This document shows positions 26,825 to 34,797 of a stretch of DNA of 64,000 bases, piece by piece. The first letter of the stretch is position 1. Each line of letters begins with the position of its first letter. The DNA comes from Lachnospiraceae bacterium. GTDB lineage: Bacteria > Bacillota > Clostridia > Lachnospirales > Lachnospiraceae. Under the pieces are notes generated by a model. It had not been told where the DNA came from. It did no database searches and saw nothing but the letters and a program-made list of their open reading frames with translations. The stretch lies in contig CAJTDL010000026.1 of NCBI GenBank assembly GCA_910575035.1, positions 1 through 64,000 of the forward strand, read 5' to 3'. Made by a program: the position numbers and the translations under genes.

Positions 26825-27430
26825 ATGAAAAGGAAAACAGTAATTATATCAGCGGTAATATTAGGGATGGCAAACTTATGGGGATGTGGGGACGGCTCTT
26901 TTATGGAAGCTGATTTTAGCGGGATTCTGGAAGGGCTGGAAGATAAGGCAGCCGAAGATGAAAACATAGGAGATAAGGGAAAGGAAGGTGAGGGGCAGGA
27001 AGCTTCAGAAAAAAAACAGGATGAATCTGAAAAAGCGGCAGAAAATGCAGAGAAAATCAGGGCCTTAGCTGATAGGGTGGCAGAAGCGGGAAAAAAGGGC
27101 ACAGAGGATGGCGGTATGCTGGAAAAACCCGAACAGGAAGGCCAGGCAGAAGGTGCGGACACTTATATTATACCAGAATCAGATACAGAATATATCGACA
27201 AAGCTTTTTTGGAAAACCTTACAAAAGAGGAACTCCGCTTAGCCAGAAATGAAATATTTGCCCGCCATGGGCGTATGTTCCAGGATGAGGAATTACAGCG
27301 TTATTTCAATTCTAAGTCATGGTATACCGCCTCATATACACCAGATGAGTTTACAAAGATCCATAATGAGGTTTTGAATGACTTTGAGAAGGCAAATTTG
27401 GAAGTAATCCAGGAAGTAGAAGGGGATTAG
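26825..27430 (+). CDS. YARHG-domain lipoprotein
   Basis: 201 residues. The signal peptide ends in a lipobox LWGC with Cys21, so the protein is membrane-anchored outside the cell. A long acidic Glu/Lys-rich linker (about 30-115) precedes a YARHG domain (about 125-190: LRLARNEIFARHGRMFQDEE and WYTASYTPDEF). I start at 26825 because GGGAGG lies seven bases upstream. YARHG domains are common in Clostridial surface proteins and their ligand is not known. Confidence 0.85.
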   Translation: MKRKTVIISAVILGMANLWGCGDGSFMEADFSGILEGLEDKAAEDENIGDKGKEGEGQEASEKKQDESEKAAENAEKIRALADRVAEAGKKGTEDGGMLEKPEQEGQAEGADTYIIPESDTEYIDKAFLENLTKEELRLARNEIFARHGRMFQDEELQRYFNSKSWYTASYTPDEFTKIHNEVLNDFEKANLEVIQEVEGD

Positions 27431-27911
27431 ATGTAAGATTCTGCCTGGATATGCCCATTAAAACAGGGGGCGCTTATCTGCATATTTTGCTAAATATAAG
27501 CCTGCATCCGGCGTCCAACTTACCCAAATTCCACTAAACATAACCCCACAGCCACTATTTCCAAGGCAAGCGCCTTCCCTAATTTCCACATAATACCTCC
27601 AAGTGTCACATACTTTTGCATACTTCTTTTGCCAAGGGTTTTTGTAAAGGTTCAATAATTCCTTGCTAATATGCGGATAAATGGGTATAATGATAAAATA
27701 GTTGTGTTTGCCCATTTACCCTTTCGTTTCGCAATTTGCAGGCGATGCAGCCATGTTTGCAGGTGGCTTTGGCGAGAGATTGCCCCATTTTGCCAGTGCA
27801 GCCATGGAACCTGGCGCCCTATTCTGCCAATCCCCCATAGCCTGCACAGGGCGCCTGCTTATGTGGAAATATGAAAAGGGCTTATAATCCCAAGGAAAGA
27901 AGGAAAAAGAA
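27431..27911. other. Gap with one doubtful minus-strand ORF
   Basis: About 480 bases. The only candidate is an 85-codon minus-strand frame (27458-27715, MGKHNYFIIIPIYPH...) with AAGGG four bases before its ATG and no recognised family. I do not call it a gene with confidence. Confidence 0.3.
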
Positions 27912-28928
27912 ATGAAGCTATTATCAGTGGCAATTCCCAGTTATAATTCACAGGACTATTTGGAGCGTTGTGTGGAATCCCTGCTGGCGGGTGGGGAGGA
28001 AGTGGAGATTTTGATCGTGGATGACGGCTCCACAGACCGTACAGCAGAGATTGCAGACGATTATGCCAGAAAATACCCTACGGTCATAAAGGCGATCCAC
28101 CAGGAAAATGGCGGCCATGGAGAGGCGGTGAACACAGGGATCCGCAATGCCACGGGGCTGTATTTCAAGGTGGTGGACAGCGACGACTGGGTAGATGAGG
28201 AAGCTTACCATGCAATCCTGTCCACATTGGGGGAGATTTCCAGGGGCAATCAGGCTCTGGATATGATGGTCAGCAATTTTGTCTATGAGAAGGAAGGGGT
28301 AAAGCACAAAACGGTTATGAAGTATACAGGGATGCTCCCCCAGGGAAAGATTTTTGGATGGGATGAGGCGAAGCATTTTCACAAAGGCAGGTATATCCTG
28401 ATGCATTCTGTAATCTACCGCACCCAATTGCTGCAGGAATGTGGATTGGAGCTGCCAAAGCATACCTTTTATGTGGACAACCTTTTTGTATATGTCCCTT
28501 TGCCCCATGTGAAGAATATGTATTATCTGGATGTGGATTTTTACCGCTATTACATCGGCAGGGAGGATCAGTCTGTCAATGAAAAGGTTATGATCAAGCG
28601 GATTGACCAGCAGATCAAGGTCAATAAAATAATGGTGGAGTCTGTGGATCTGTGGAAGCTGCCAAACCGCAAGCTGCGCAAATATATGTTTAATTACCTG
28701 GAGATTATTACAGTAGTCTCCACGATTATGCTGATCCGGTCTGGCACCCAGGAAAACCTGGAGAAAAAGCGTGCGCTTTGGAAATACTTGAAGGAGTATG
28801 ACCTTCGCCTGTTTTGGCGTTTAAGGAACGGCATTATGGGGCATGCCATGAACCTTCCCGGGCGGGGCGGCAGGAAGATTTCCATTGCTGCCTATAAGAT
28901 TTCCCAGAAGGTTGTGGGCTTTAATTAA
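27912..28928 (+). CDS. Family 2 glycosyltransferase
   Basis: 338 residues. GT-A fold with VAIPSYNSQDYLERCVESLL at the start, IVDDGSTDRT and the metal-binding KVVDSDDWVD. It would transfer a sugar from a nucleotide-sugar, probably for cell-surface glycans. The C-terminal 130 residues are helical and basic with no transmembrane span. A monocistronic unit; followed by the thi promoter. Confidence 0.88.
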   Translation: MKLLSVAIPSYNSQDYLERCVESLLAGGEEVEILIVDDGSTDRTAEIADDYARKYPTVIKAIHQENGGHGEAVNTGIRNATGLYFKVVDSDDWVDEEAYHAILSTLGEISRGNQALDMMVSNFVYEKEGVKHKTVMKYTGMLPQGKIFGWDEAKHFHKGRYILMHSVIYRTQLLQECGLELPKHTFYVDNLFVYVPLPHVKNMYYLDVDFYRYYIGREDQSVNEKVMIKRIDQQIKVNKIMVESVDLWKLPNRKLRKYMFNYLEIITVVSTIMLIRSGTQENLEKKRALWKYLKEYDLRLFWRLRNGIMGHAMNLPGRGGRKISIAAYKISQKVVGFN

Positions 28929-28952
28929 ATGCCTAAATATATTAAGAAATGC

Positions 28953-28981
28953 TTGACAGAGCCAGAGGGATTGTTTATAAT
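28953..28981 (+). promoter_or_regulatory. Perfect-consensus promoter of the thi operon
   Basis: TTGACA (28953-28958), 17 bases, TATAAT (28976-28981). Both boxes match the sigma-A consensus exactly, so transcription should be strong and control must come afterwards, which the attenuator provides. Confidence 0.8.
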
Positions 28982-28987
28982 CTCAGA

Positions 28988-29060
28988 CAGAGTGTGAGGC
29001 ACAGGCCACACGAAGGGGTACACCACCGCGGGTGTAGTTTCTTTCGTGGTGGCTTTTTTT
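28988..29060 (+). ncRNA. Short attenuator-type leader RNA before thiS
   Basis: Starting about seven bases after the promoter, the leader ends in an intrinsic terminator: GCCACACGAA (29005-29014) pairs with TTCGTGGTGGC (29043-29053) with one bulge, then seven T. Inside is a second hairpin TACACC-ACCGCG-GGTGTA (29019-29036). GTGTG (28992-28996) can pair with CACAC (29007-29011), which would compete with the terminator. The whole leader is about 70 nt. No TPP-riboswitch core (CTGAGA, ACCTGA) is seen. It may be a small regulatory RNA or a ligand-responsive leader. Confidence 0.6.
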
Positions 29061-29127
29061 ATTAGGGATTAGAGCGTAAAAGGCTCCATAAGGACAAACA
29101 GATTTCATAAGAACAGGAGGGAATGGT

Positions 29128-29322
29128 ATGACAATCAATGGAGAGAAAAAAGAGCTTTCCGGCAGGGTTTCCCTGTCCGAATTATTGGCACAGGAAGGGT
29201 TTCGGCTGGAGAGGATTGCGGTGGAGCTTAATGGCGAGATCGTACCGAAGGCCGCTTATGCAGATACTTTTATCAGCGAAGCAGATAAGTTGGAAGTGGT
29301 AAGCTTTGTAGGCGGCGGATGA
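29128..29322 (+). CDS. thiS: Sulfur carrier protein ThiS
   Basis: 64 residues, ubiquitin-like, ending in GlyGly(Gly), whose C-terminus is adenylated and converted to thiocarboxylate to donate sulfur for the thiazole ring of thiamine. GGAGG precedes the start. First gene of thiS-thiG-thiH. The activating enzyme ThiF is not in this window. Confidence 0.92.
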   Translation: MTINGEKKELSGRVSLSELLAQEGFRLERIAVELNGEIVPKAAYADTFISEADKLEVVSFVGGG

Positions 29323-29379
29323 AGGCGGCTGCCTGCATAAGGCTGATTAAAATGGTGGAAAAGAAAGGAAGAGGAGAAA

Positions 29380-30150
29380 ATGGGAGAAGACAAGTTTATA
29401 TTAGGCGGGAAAGAGTTTCAGTCAAGATTTATTCTGGGATCTGGAAAGTACAATGTGGAGCTGATTAAGGCAGCGGTTGAGAATGCCGGGGCAGAGATCA
29501 TTACTTTGGCGGTACGCCGGGCAAATTCCAGCGGGGAAGGGAATATTGTGGATTTTATACCAGAGGGGGTCACATTGCTGCCCAATACCTCCGGTGCCAG
29601 AAATGCGGAGGAGGCAGTGCGGATCGCAAGGCTTTCCCGGGAATTGGGATGCGGCAATTTTGTGAAGGTGGAAATTATGCGTGATTCCAAATACCTTCTG
29701 CCAGATAACCAGGAAACGGTAAAGGCCACAGGGCAGCTTACCAAAGAAGGGTTTGTGGTGCTTCCCTATATGTACCCGGATTTGAATGTGGCCAGGGATT
29801 TGGCAGATGCCGGGGCAGCGGCTGTCATGCCGTTGGCTGCGCCGATTGGGTCAAATAAAGGGCTTGCTACCAGAGAGTTTATCCAGATCCTGATAGATGA
29901 GATTGACCTTCCGATCATCGTGGATGCGGGCATTGGCAGGCCTTCCCAGGCATGTGAGGTTATGGAAATGGGGGCAGCGGCTGTCATGGCGAATACGGCC
30001 ATTGCCACAGCGGGAAATATTCCATTGATGGCGTCTGCATTCCGCAGGGCGATTGAGGCTGGAAGGGAAGCCTATTTGGCCGGGCTTGGAAGAGTACGGG
30101 AGTCCGGTGGGGAGGCATCCTCTCCAGTAACTGGCTTTTTACGGGATTAA
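29380..30150 (+). CDS. thiG: Thiazole synthase ThiG
   Basis: 256 residues, full length. TIM barrel with ILGSGKYN near the start, the TLAVRR strand and the phosphate-binding end ([20 protein letters not shown]). It forms the thiazole phosphate from deoxyxylulose phosphate, dehydroglycine and ThiS thiocarboxylate. The 3' end of the gene is the first unit of a 64-bp tandem repeat. Confidence 0.95.
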   Translation: MGEDKFILGGKEFQSRFILGSGKYNVELIKAAVENAGAEIITLAVRRANSSGEGNIVDFIPEGVTLLPNTSGARNAEEAVRIARLSRELGCGNFVKVEIMRDSKYLLPDNQETVKATGQLTKEGFVVLPYMYPDLNVARDLADAGAAAVMPLAAPIGSNKGLATREFIQILIDEIDLPIIVDAGIGRPSQACEVMEMGAAAVMANTAIATAGNIPLMASAFRRAIEAGREAYLAGLGRVRESGGEASSPVTGFLRD

Positions 30151-30323
30151 GAAATGTATGCCGAAAAGGCAGGAAAGGTGAACTATCTTGTTAATTGACT
30201 TTTTACGGGATTAAGAAATCAATGCCGAAAAGGCGGGAAAGGTAATTTATCCTGTTAACTGGACTTTTACAGGATTGAGAAATCAATGCCGAAAAGGCAG
30301 GAAAGGTGATTTGTCCTGTTAAT
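30132..30323 (+). repeat. Three 64-bp tandem repeats between thiG and thiH
   Basis: Units at 30132-30195, 30196-30259 and 30260-30323 have the same length and about 85-90% identity by eye, each with ttttacgggattaagaaat, a small TGCC-GAAAA-GGCA hairpin and a GGAAAGGT motif. The first unit contains the last codons and stop of thiG, so the array arose by duplicating the gene end. A fragment of a fourth begins at 30324. Confidence 0.85.
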
Positions 30324-30375
30324 TGAACCTTTATATATAGGAAGAAATGACAACATAGGAAAGGTGAATTGAATA

Positions 30376-31569
30376 ATGGAAACAATGCAGACGGAGAGAG
30401 CCAGCCATATGGAGTATATGGAGGGCATGGAGCAGATTGATTCGGATATATTGGATAAAGTGATTTCTGCCAGAAATGCTTATCAGACATACGCTTATAC
30501 ACCGCAGGATGTGAAAAATGCCCTGTCTGCGGAGCATCTGGGCATAGAGGATTTTGCAGCATTGCTGTCCCCAGCGGCAGAGCCTTTTATTGAGGAGATG
30601 GCAAAGAAGGCACAGATAGAAACGGCAAAGCATTTTGGGAATTCCGTCTATATGTTTACGCCGATCTACATATCAAATTACTGTGAGAATTACTGCGTTT
30701 ATTGCGGCTTTAACTGCCACAACCGGATCCACAGGATGAAGCTGGCTCCTGAGGAAATTGAAAAAGAGATGGCGGCTATCGCAAATACAGGCCTGGAGGA
30801 AATTCTGATCCTGACAGGGGAGAGCCGCGCCCAGTCAGATGTGGGATATATTGGGGAAGCCTGCAAGATTGCCAGGAAATATTTTCGGATGGTGGGGCTT
30901 GAGGTGTACCCAATGAATTCCGATGAATATGGATACCTGCAAAAATGTGGGGCGGATTATGTGACGGTGTTCCAGGAAACGTATGATTCTGACCGCTATG
31001 AGACGCTGCATTTAGGAGGCCATAAAAGGGTATTCCCTTATCGCTTCCATGCCCAGGAGAGGGCATTAAAGGGGGGCATGCGTGGAGTAGCATTTGCTGC
31101 TTTGCTGGGGCTTTCAGATTTTCGTAAGGATGCCTTTGCTACGGGGCTTCACGCCTACTATATCCAGAGGAAGTACCCTTATGCGGAAATTTCCTTCTCC
31201 TGCCCACGGCTGCGTCCGATCACTACTTTGACCAGTGAAGGGGAGGAGGAAGTGGTTTCCGTAGAGGGGGAAGGGGTCAGCGAGCGGCAGCTTCTTCAGA
31301 TTATGTGTGCTTATCGTCTGTTTATGCCTTTTGCAGGAATGACCATTTCTACCAGGGAACGGGCAGAGTTCCGCGACCATGTGGTGGGAATGGCTGCTAC
31401 GAAAATTTCAGCAGGGGTCAGCACCGGGATTGGGAGCCATTCAGAGGAAGTGGAAGAACAGGGGGATAACCAGTTTGAGATTGCAGATGGCCGGGATGTG
31501 GCAGAGGTGTTTGCGGCTCTTAAGGAGCGGGGGATGCAGCCCGTGATGAATGATTATGTGTATGTGTAG
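30376..31569 (+). CDS. thiH: 2-iminoacetate synthase ThiH (radical SAM)
   Basis: 397 residues. The radical SAM cluster motif is CENYCVYC (CxxxCxxC) in an N-terminal TIM barrel, followed by the BATS domain (about 260-380). It cleaves tyrosine to dehydroglycine and p-cresol for the thiazole ring. AAAGGTG sits upstream. As in other anaerobes, ThiH replaces the oxygen-dependent ThiO. Confidence 0.95.
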   Translation: METMQTERASHMEYMEGMEQIDSDILDKVISARNAYQTYAYTPQDVKNALSAEHLGIEDFAALLSPAAEPFIEEMAKKAQIETAKHFGNSVYMFTPIYISNYCENYCVYCGFNCHNRIHRMKLAPEEIEKEMAAIANTGLEEILILTGESRAQSDVGYIGEACKIARKYFRMVGLEVYPMNSDEYGYLQKCGADYVTVFQETYDSDRYETLHLGGHKRVFPYRFHAQERALKGGMRGVAFAALLGLSDFRKDAFATGLHAYYIQRKYPYAEISFSCPRLRPITTLTSEGEEEVVSVEGEGVSERQLLQIMCAYRLFMPFAGMTISTRERAEFRDHVVGMAATKISAGVSTGIGSHSEEVEEQGDNQFEIADGRDVAEVFAALKERGMQPVMNDYVYV

Positions 31570-31700
31570 GTTAGGGTTCCAACCAGCGCTGTCCTTACTG
31601 CCATATACCATGGATGTTTGATTGCGTGTATGTGTAAATTTGTGTGTTGGCCAGAATGGATAAATGTGGGTGGAATGATAAAAAAGGGCAGGAGATGATT

Positions 31701-32423
31701 ATGAGTGTGTTTAAATTAGTAGCAGTTTCTAATCTGGGGCTGTGCCAGCCTTTCTGTGAGGGTAGTGGCATTGAGGGCTATGTGGAATATTTGGCAAGGC
31801 TGATTTCTGGAAAACTGACAGCAGGAAACCGTTTTTTGGATAATCCTATTTCTGGTGGACCTATTTTGGAAAATCAGGGAGAGGAAGGCTCTGTAACGGC
31901 ACCGTTTATAGGGGGGCAATGGAAAAAACCAGATCGGTTGATTGTAAGGGAAAAAAGCATGGAAGAATCTAAATATATGGAACTGTTCAAAGGGGTTTGG
32001 GAAAGAGGGAAGTCTCTTTCTGGCTCAGGGGAAACGCCGGATATCATTCCGCACACATATTTATCTGCAGCCAGGCAGACAGGGAATGGCCGTATCCATC
32101 TTCCTTTTTCCCTGCTTCAGGAATATCATGGCACAGGACAACTGGAGGGAATGGAGGAGATTGGCGCTTCCATCCATTCTCCAGAGGAAGCGGTAATAGC
32201 GCAGGGACTGGGGGCAACTTACCTGACGGCAGGGCATATTTTTGCCACAGGCTGTAAACCAGGGCTTTTGCCCAGGGGTATCTCTTTTTTGGAGAAGGTT
32301 TGTGAAAGCGTGTCTATTCCTGTATATGCTATAGGCGGGATCCACAGGGATAACCTTTCTTTGGTTCAGCAGACTAAGGCGGCAGGAGCCTGTATGATGT
32401 CAGAGTATATGTGCATACAATAG
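31701..32423 (+). CDS. ThiE/TenI-family protein (thiamine phosphate synthase-like)
   Basis: 240 residues; start at 31701 with GGAG six bases before. The C-terminal half (about 130-240) fits ThiE/TenI: IGASIHSPEEAVIAQGLGAT, YLTAGHIFATGCKPG and the phosphate loop VYAIGGIHRDN. The N-terminal half carries an insertion (about 35-100) absent in normal 210-residue homologues. It may be a thiamine phosphate synthase or a thiazole tautomerase; the GHIFATxCKPG segment favours TenI-type. Confidence 0.75.
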   Translation: MSVFKLVAVSNLGLCQPFCEGSGIEGYVEYLARLISGKLTAGNRFLDNPISGGPILENQGEEGSVTAPFIGGQWKKPDRLIVREKSMEESKYMELFKGVWERGKSLSGSGETPDIIPHTYLSAARQTGNGRIHLPFSLLQEYHGTGQLEGMEEIGASIHSPEEAVIAQGLGATYLTAGHIFATGCKPGLLPRGISFLEKVCESVSIPVYAIGGIHRDNLSLVQQTKAAGACMMSEYMCIQ

Positions 32424-32753
32424 TATATGGGTTGTATGTGGTTTTATAGCCAGATGGCTGGTTACTATTTATGCACAATGTCTGAATTAAAGAATCTTTA
32501 GTGGCTGGCGATGGGAGGGGCTGTGAATAGTAACGAAGGCTGGGAAAAGGGGGAGTGAAAGCGGAATCCATATATACAAAAAAGGAAGGATATGGTATAA
32601 TTACAAATGTGCTGTAGATTAGTGTGGCTGCAGTGGAAACGTTGTGTATGTGGTTGCTTTTTTATTTATATGATATTGTGCTGCGGGCAGGGAGGTTATG
32701 CAGCCTTAAGCGTAATGATAGCATAAATAGGAAAAGGCGTAGGGGATAGAGAG
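32424..32753. other. Intergenic, contains a short MITE-like element
   Basis: A 74-bp element (repeat family 1, copy E at 32461-32534). A run of purines before 32754 is the azlC ribosome site. No gene seen. Confidence 0.5.
32461..32534. repeat. Repeat family 1, copy E (internally deleted, 74 bp)
   Basis: Starts GTTACTATTTATG and ends CTGTGAATAGTAAC, the inverted ends of the 140-bp elements, but with an unrelated 50-bp interior. Confidence 0.6.
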
Positions 32754-33446
32754 ATGAAACAGTTTTTACAAGGAATAAAGGATGGGAGCGCTATAGGGAT
32801 TGGGTATTTTTCTGTGTCCTTCACGTTTGGCCTTGCAGCAGTTTCCTCTGGGCTCTGCTGGTGGGAAGCCCTGCTTATTTCCATGATGAACCTGACTTCT
32901 GCTGGCCAGTTTGCAGGGATCACGGTTATGGCTTCTGCGGGAACTTACGTGGAGATGGCGGTTTCCCAGTTTGTGATCAACCTCCGTTATGCGTTAATGG
33001 GCATCTCCCTTTCCCAAAAGGTAGACTGCCGTTTTAAGGCAGGGAAAAAATCAATCCTGGGATTTGCTATTACAGATGAAATCTTTGCAGTGGCAATGAG
33101 CCGGGACGGTGAGGTAAGCAGCATTTATTTCGGCGGGCTTGCAGTTCTTCCCTACCTTGGATGGACAATAGGGACACTGACAGGGGCAATCTGCGGCAAC
33201 ATCCTGCCTAAAAGTATTAGCGATGCCCTTGGCATTGCTATTTATGGTATGTTCATTGCCATTGTAGTTCCGGCGATGAAAGAGGACAGCCGTATACTGA
33301 AAATGGCGGCTCTTGCTGTATTGTTTAGCTGCTGCATGCACTATATGCCGCTCCTTCGTCATGTTTCAGAAGGGTTTTCTATTATTATATGTGCTGTGGC
33401 AGCCTCTGCGGTTGGGGCCGCTTTCTTCCCGATAGAAGAGGCTTAG
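32754..33446 (+). CDS. azlC: AzlC-family branched-chain amino acid exporter subunit
   Basis: 230 residues with five to six helices and the family segments SFTFGLAAVSSG and MNLTSAGQFAGI near the start. AzlC with AzlD exports branched-chain amino acids (and toxic analogues). azlD follows. Confidence 0.88.
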   Translation: MKQFLQGIKDGSAIGIGYFSVSFTFGLAAVSSGLCWWEALLISMMNLTSAGQFAGITVMASAGTYVEMAVSQFVINLRYALMGISLSQKVDCRFKAGKKSILGFAITDEIFAVAMSRDGEVSSIYFGGLAVLPYLGWTIGTLTGAICGNILPKSISDALGIAIYGMFIAIVVPAMKEDSRILKMAALAVLFSCCMHYMPLLRHVSEGFSIIICAVAASAVGAAFFPIEEA

Positions 33447-33580
33447 GCGGAGTAGCCCAGATGGCAGGAATGAATTTTCTAATATGTTTTAGCAGCATTG
33501 CTTCATACAGGAAGGAGGGAGCCTTGCTGGCTTGTTAAAAAAATTATGTGTATGGATCTGCATACAGAATGGAGAATATT

Positions 33581-33889
33581 ATGAAGGCAGGAAATTTTTG
33601 GGCATATCTTTTGGTAATGTTCGGGGTGACTTATTTCATCCGTGTACTCCCCTTTGTGGCTTTCCGCAAAAAAATAGAAAACCCTTATATCCGTTCTTTT
33701 CTGGCCTATATTCCTTATACGGTTTTAGCGGCCATGACTTTCCCTGCCGTTTTCTATTCGACTGGTTCTGCCATAACCTCCCTGGCAGGCGTGGCGGCGG
33801 CTCTCTTTGCTGCCTATCGTGGGAAAAGCCTTTTTACGGTAGCCCTTTGTGCCAGTTTGGCGTCCTTTGCAGCCAGCCTGGTACTATGA
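33581..33889 (+). CDS. azlD: AzlD-family branched-chain amino acid exporter subunit
   Basis: 102 residues, four short helices. GVTYFIRVLPFVAFRKKI and YIPYTVLAAMTFP match AzlD. Start chosen at 33581 (GGAG six bases ahead); an ATG four codons earlier is possible. Gap of 134 bases from azlC. Confidence 0.85.
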   Translation: MKAGNFWAYLLVMFGVTYFIRVLPFVAFRKKIENPYIRSFLAYIPYTVLAAMTFPAVFYSTGSAITSLAGVAAALFAAYRGKSLFTVALCASLASFAASLVL

Positions 33890-34031
33890 TGCGGCTGCCA
33901 ACTGCTCAGTTCTATTATTATAATTTATCTATAGAAGCCGTTGGTTTTGGCTCTTTTAAAGCGGAGCGTTATCACGGGCTAAAACTATTATATTTCGGGC
34001 ATCTGCCCGCACAAAGAAAGGAGAACACCAA

Positions 34032-34751
34032 ATGTCAAATATACCAACCCCCCATATCGAAGCAAATGCTGGCGCTTTTGCCAAAACCGTCTTAATGCCT
34101 GGCGACCCTCTGCGTGCAAAATTTATTGCAGAAACCTACCTGGAGTCCCCTAAATGTGTTAATCAGGTACGTGGTATGCTGGCTTACACCGGCACCTACA
34201 AAGGCAAAGAGCTATCTGTTATGGGCTCTGGCATGGGGATGCCCTCTATTGGTATCTACTCTTACGAGCTTTTCAATTTTTATGGCGTAGACAATATTAT
34301 CCGCGTTGGCTCCGCAGGGGCTATCCAGGATGACGTGAATCTGATGGATGTCGTGATTGGCATGGGATCTACTGTAGTGTCCTCGTACCCAGACCAATTT
34401 GACTGCCCAGGCCATATTGCCCCTCTGGCAGACTACCACCTTCTGCAGACAGCCGTAGAAAGCGCTGCCCAGCTGGGCACCACTGTCCGGGTGGGGAATA
34501 TCCTGTCGGAAGACACCTTCTACACAGACCGCCCAAACAGCAAAGACTGCTTCCGTAAAATGGGGATCCTGGCAGTAGAGATGGAAAGTGGGGCTCTTTA
34601 CCTGAATGCAGCCAGGGCCGGGAAGCATGCCCTGTGCATTTTGACTATTTCTGACCATATTTACAAGCCAGAAAAACTGACTGCAGAACAACGCCAGCTT
34701 GGTTTTGGGAAAATGATTGAAATTGCATTGGAAACTGCGATTAATGCATAG
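34032..34751 (+). CDS. deoD: Purine nucleoside phosphorylase DeoD
   Basis: 239 residues, full length for the hexameric bacterial PNP. MSNIPTPHIEANAGAFAKTV starts it; VLMPGDPLRAK, GSGMGMPS, VEMESGALY and TISDH are family motifs including the catalytic Asp. It splits purine nucleosides with phosphate. AAAGGAG lies upstream. A small hairpin (CGGGCA-TC-TGCCCG, 33999-34012) precedes it. Confidence 0.95.
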   Translation: MSNIPTPHIEANAGAFAKTVLMPGDPLRAKFIAETYLESPKCVNQVRGMLAYTGTYKGKELSVMGSGMGMPSIGIYSYELFNFYGVDNIIRVGSAGAIQDDVNLMDVVIGMGSTVVSSYPDQFDCPGHIAPLADYHLLQTAVESAAQLGTTVRVGNILSEDTFYTDRPNSKDCFRKMGILAVEMESGALYLNAARAGKHALCILTISDHIYKPEKLTAEQRQLGFGKMIEIALETAINA

Positions 34752-34797
34752 CCTTTGGCAGGATGTTCCTTACAGCCATCATTGAAAGGAGGCAGCC

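Noticed and set aside
27671-27887. Plus-strand ORFs of 61-67 codons
   Set aside because: No family resemblance and no ribosome site; Cys/Pro-rich composition is typical of chance frames.
28988-29060. T-box leader (GGGGTACACCACCGCGGG resembles a T-box core)
   Set aside because: The leader is only about 70 nt and the spacing does not match the AGGGTGGNACCGCG antiterminator; no specifier stem is possible.
28950-29127. TPP riboswitch
   Set aside because: The conserved CTGAGA and ACCTGA cores are absent.
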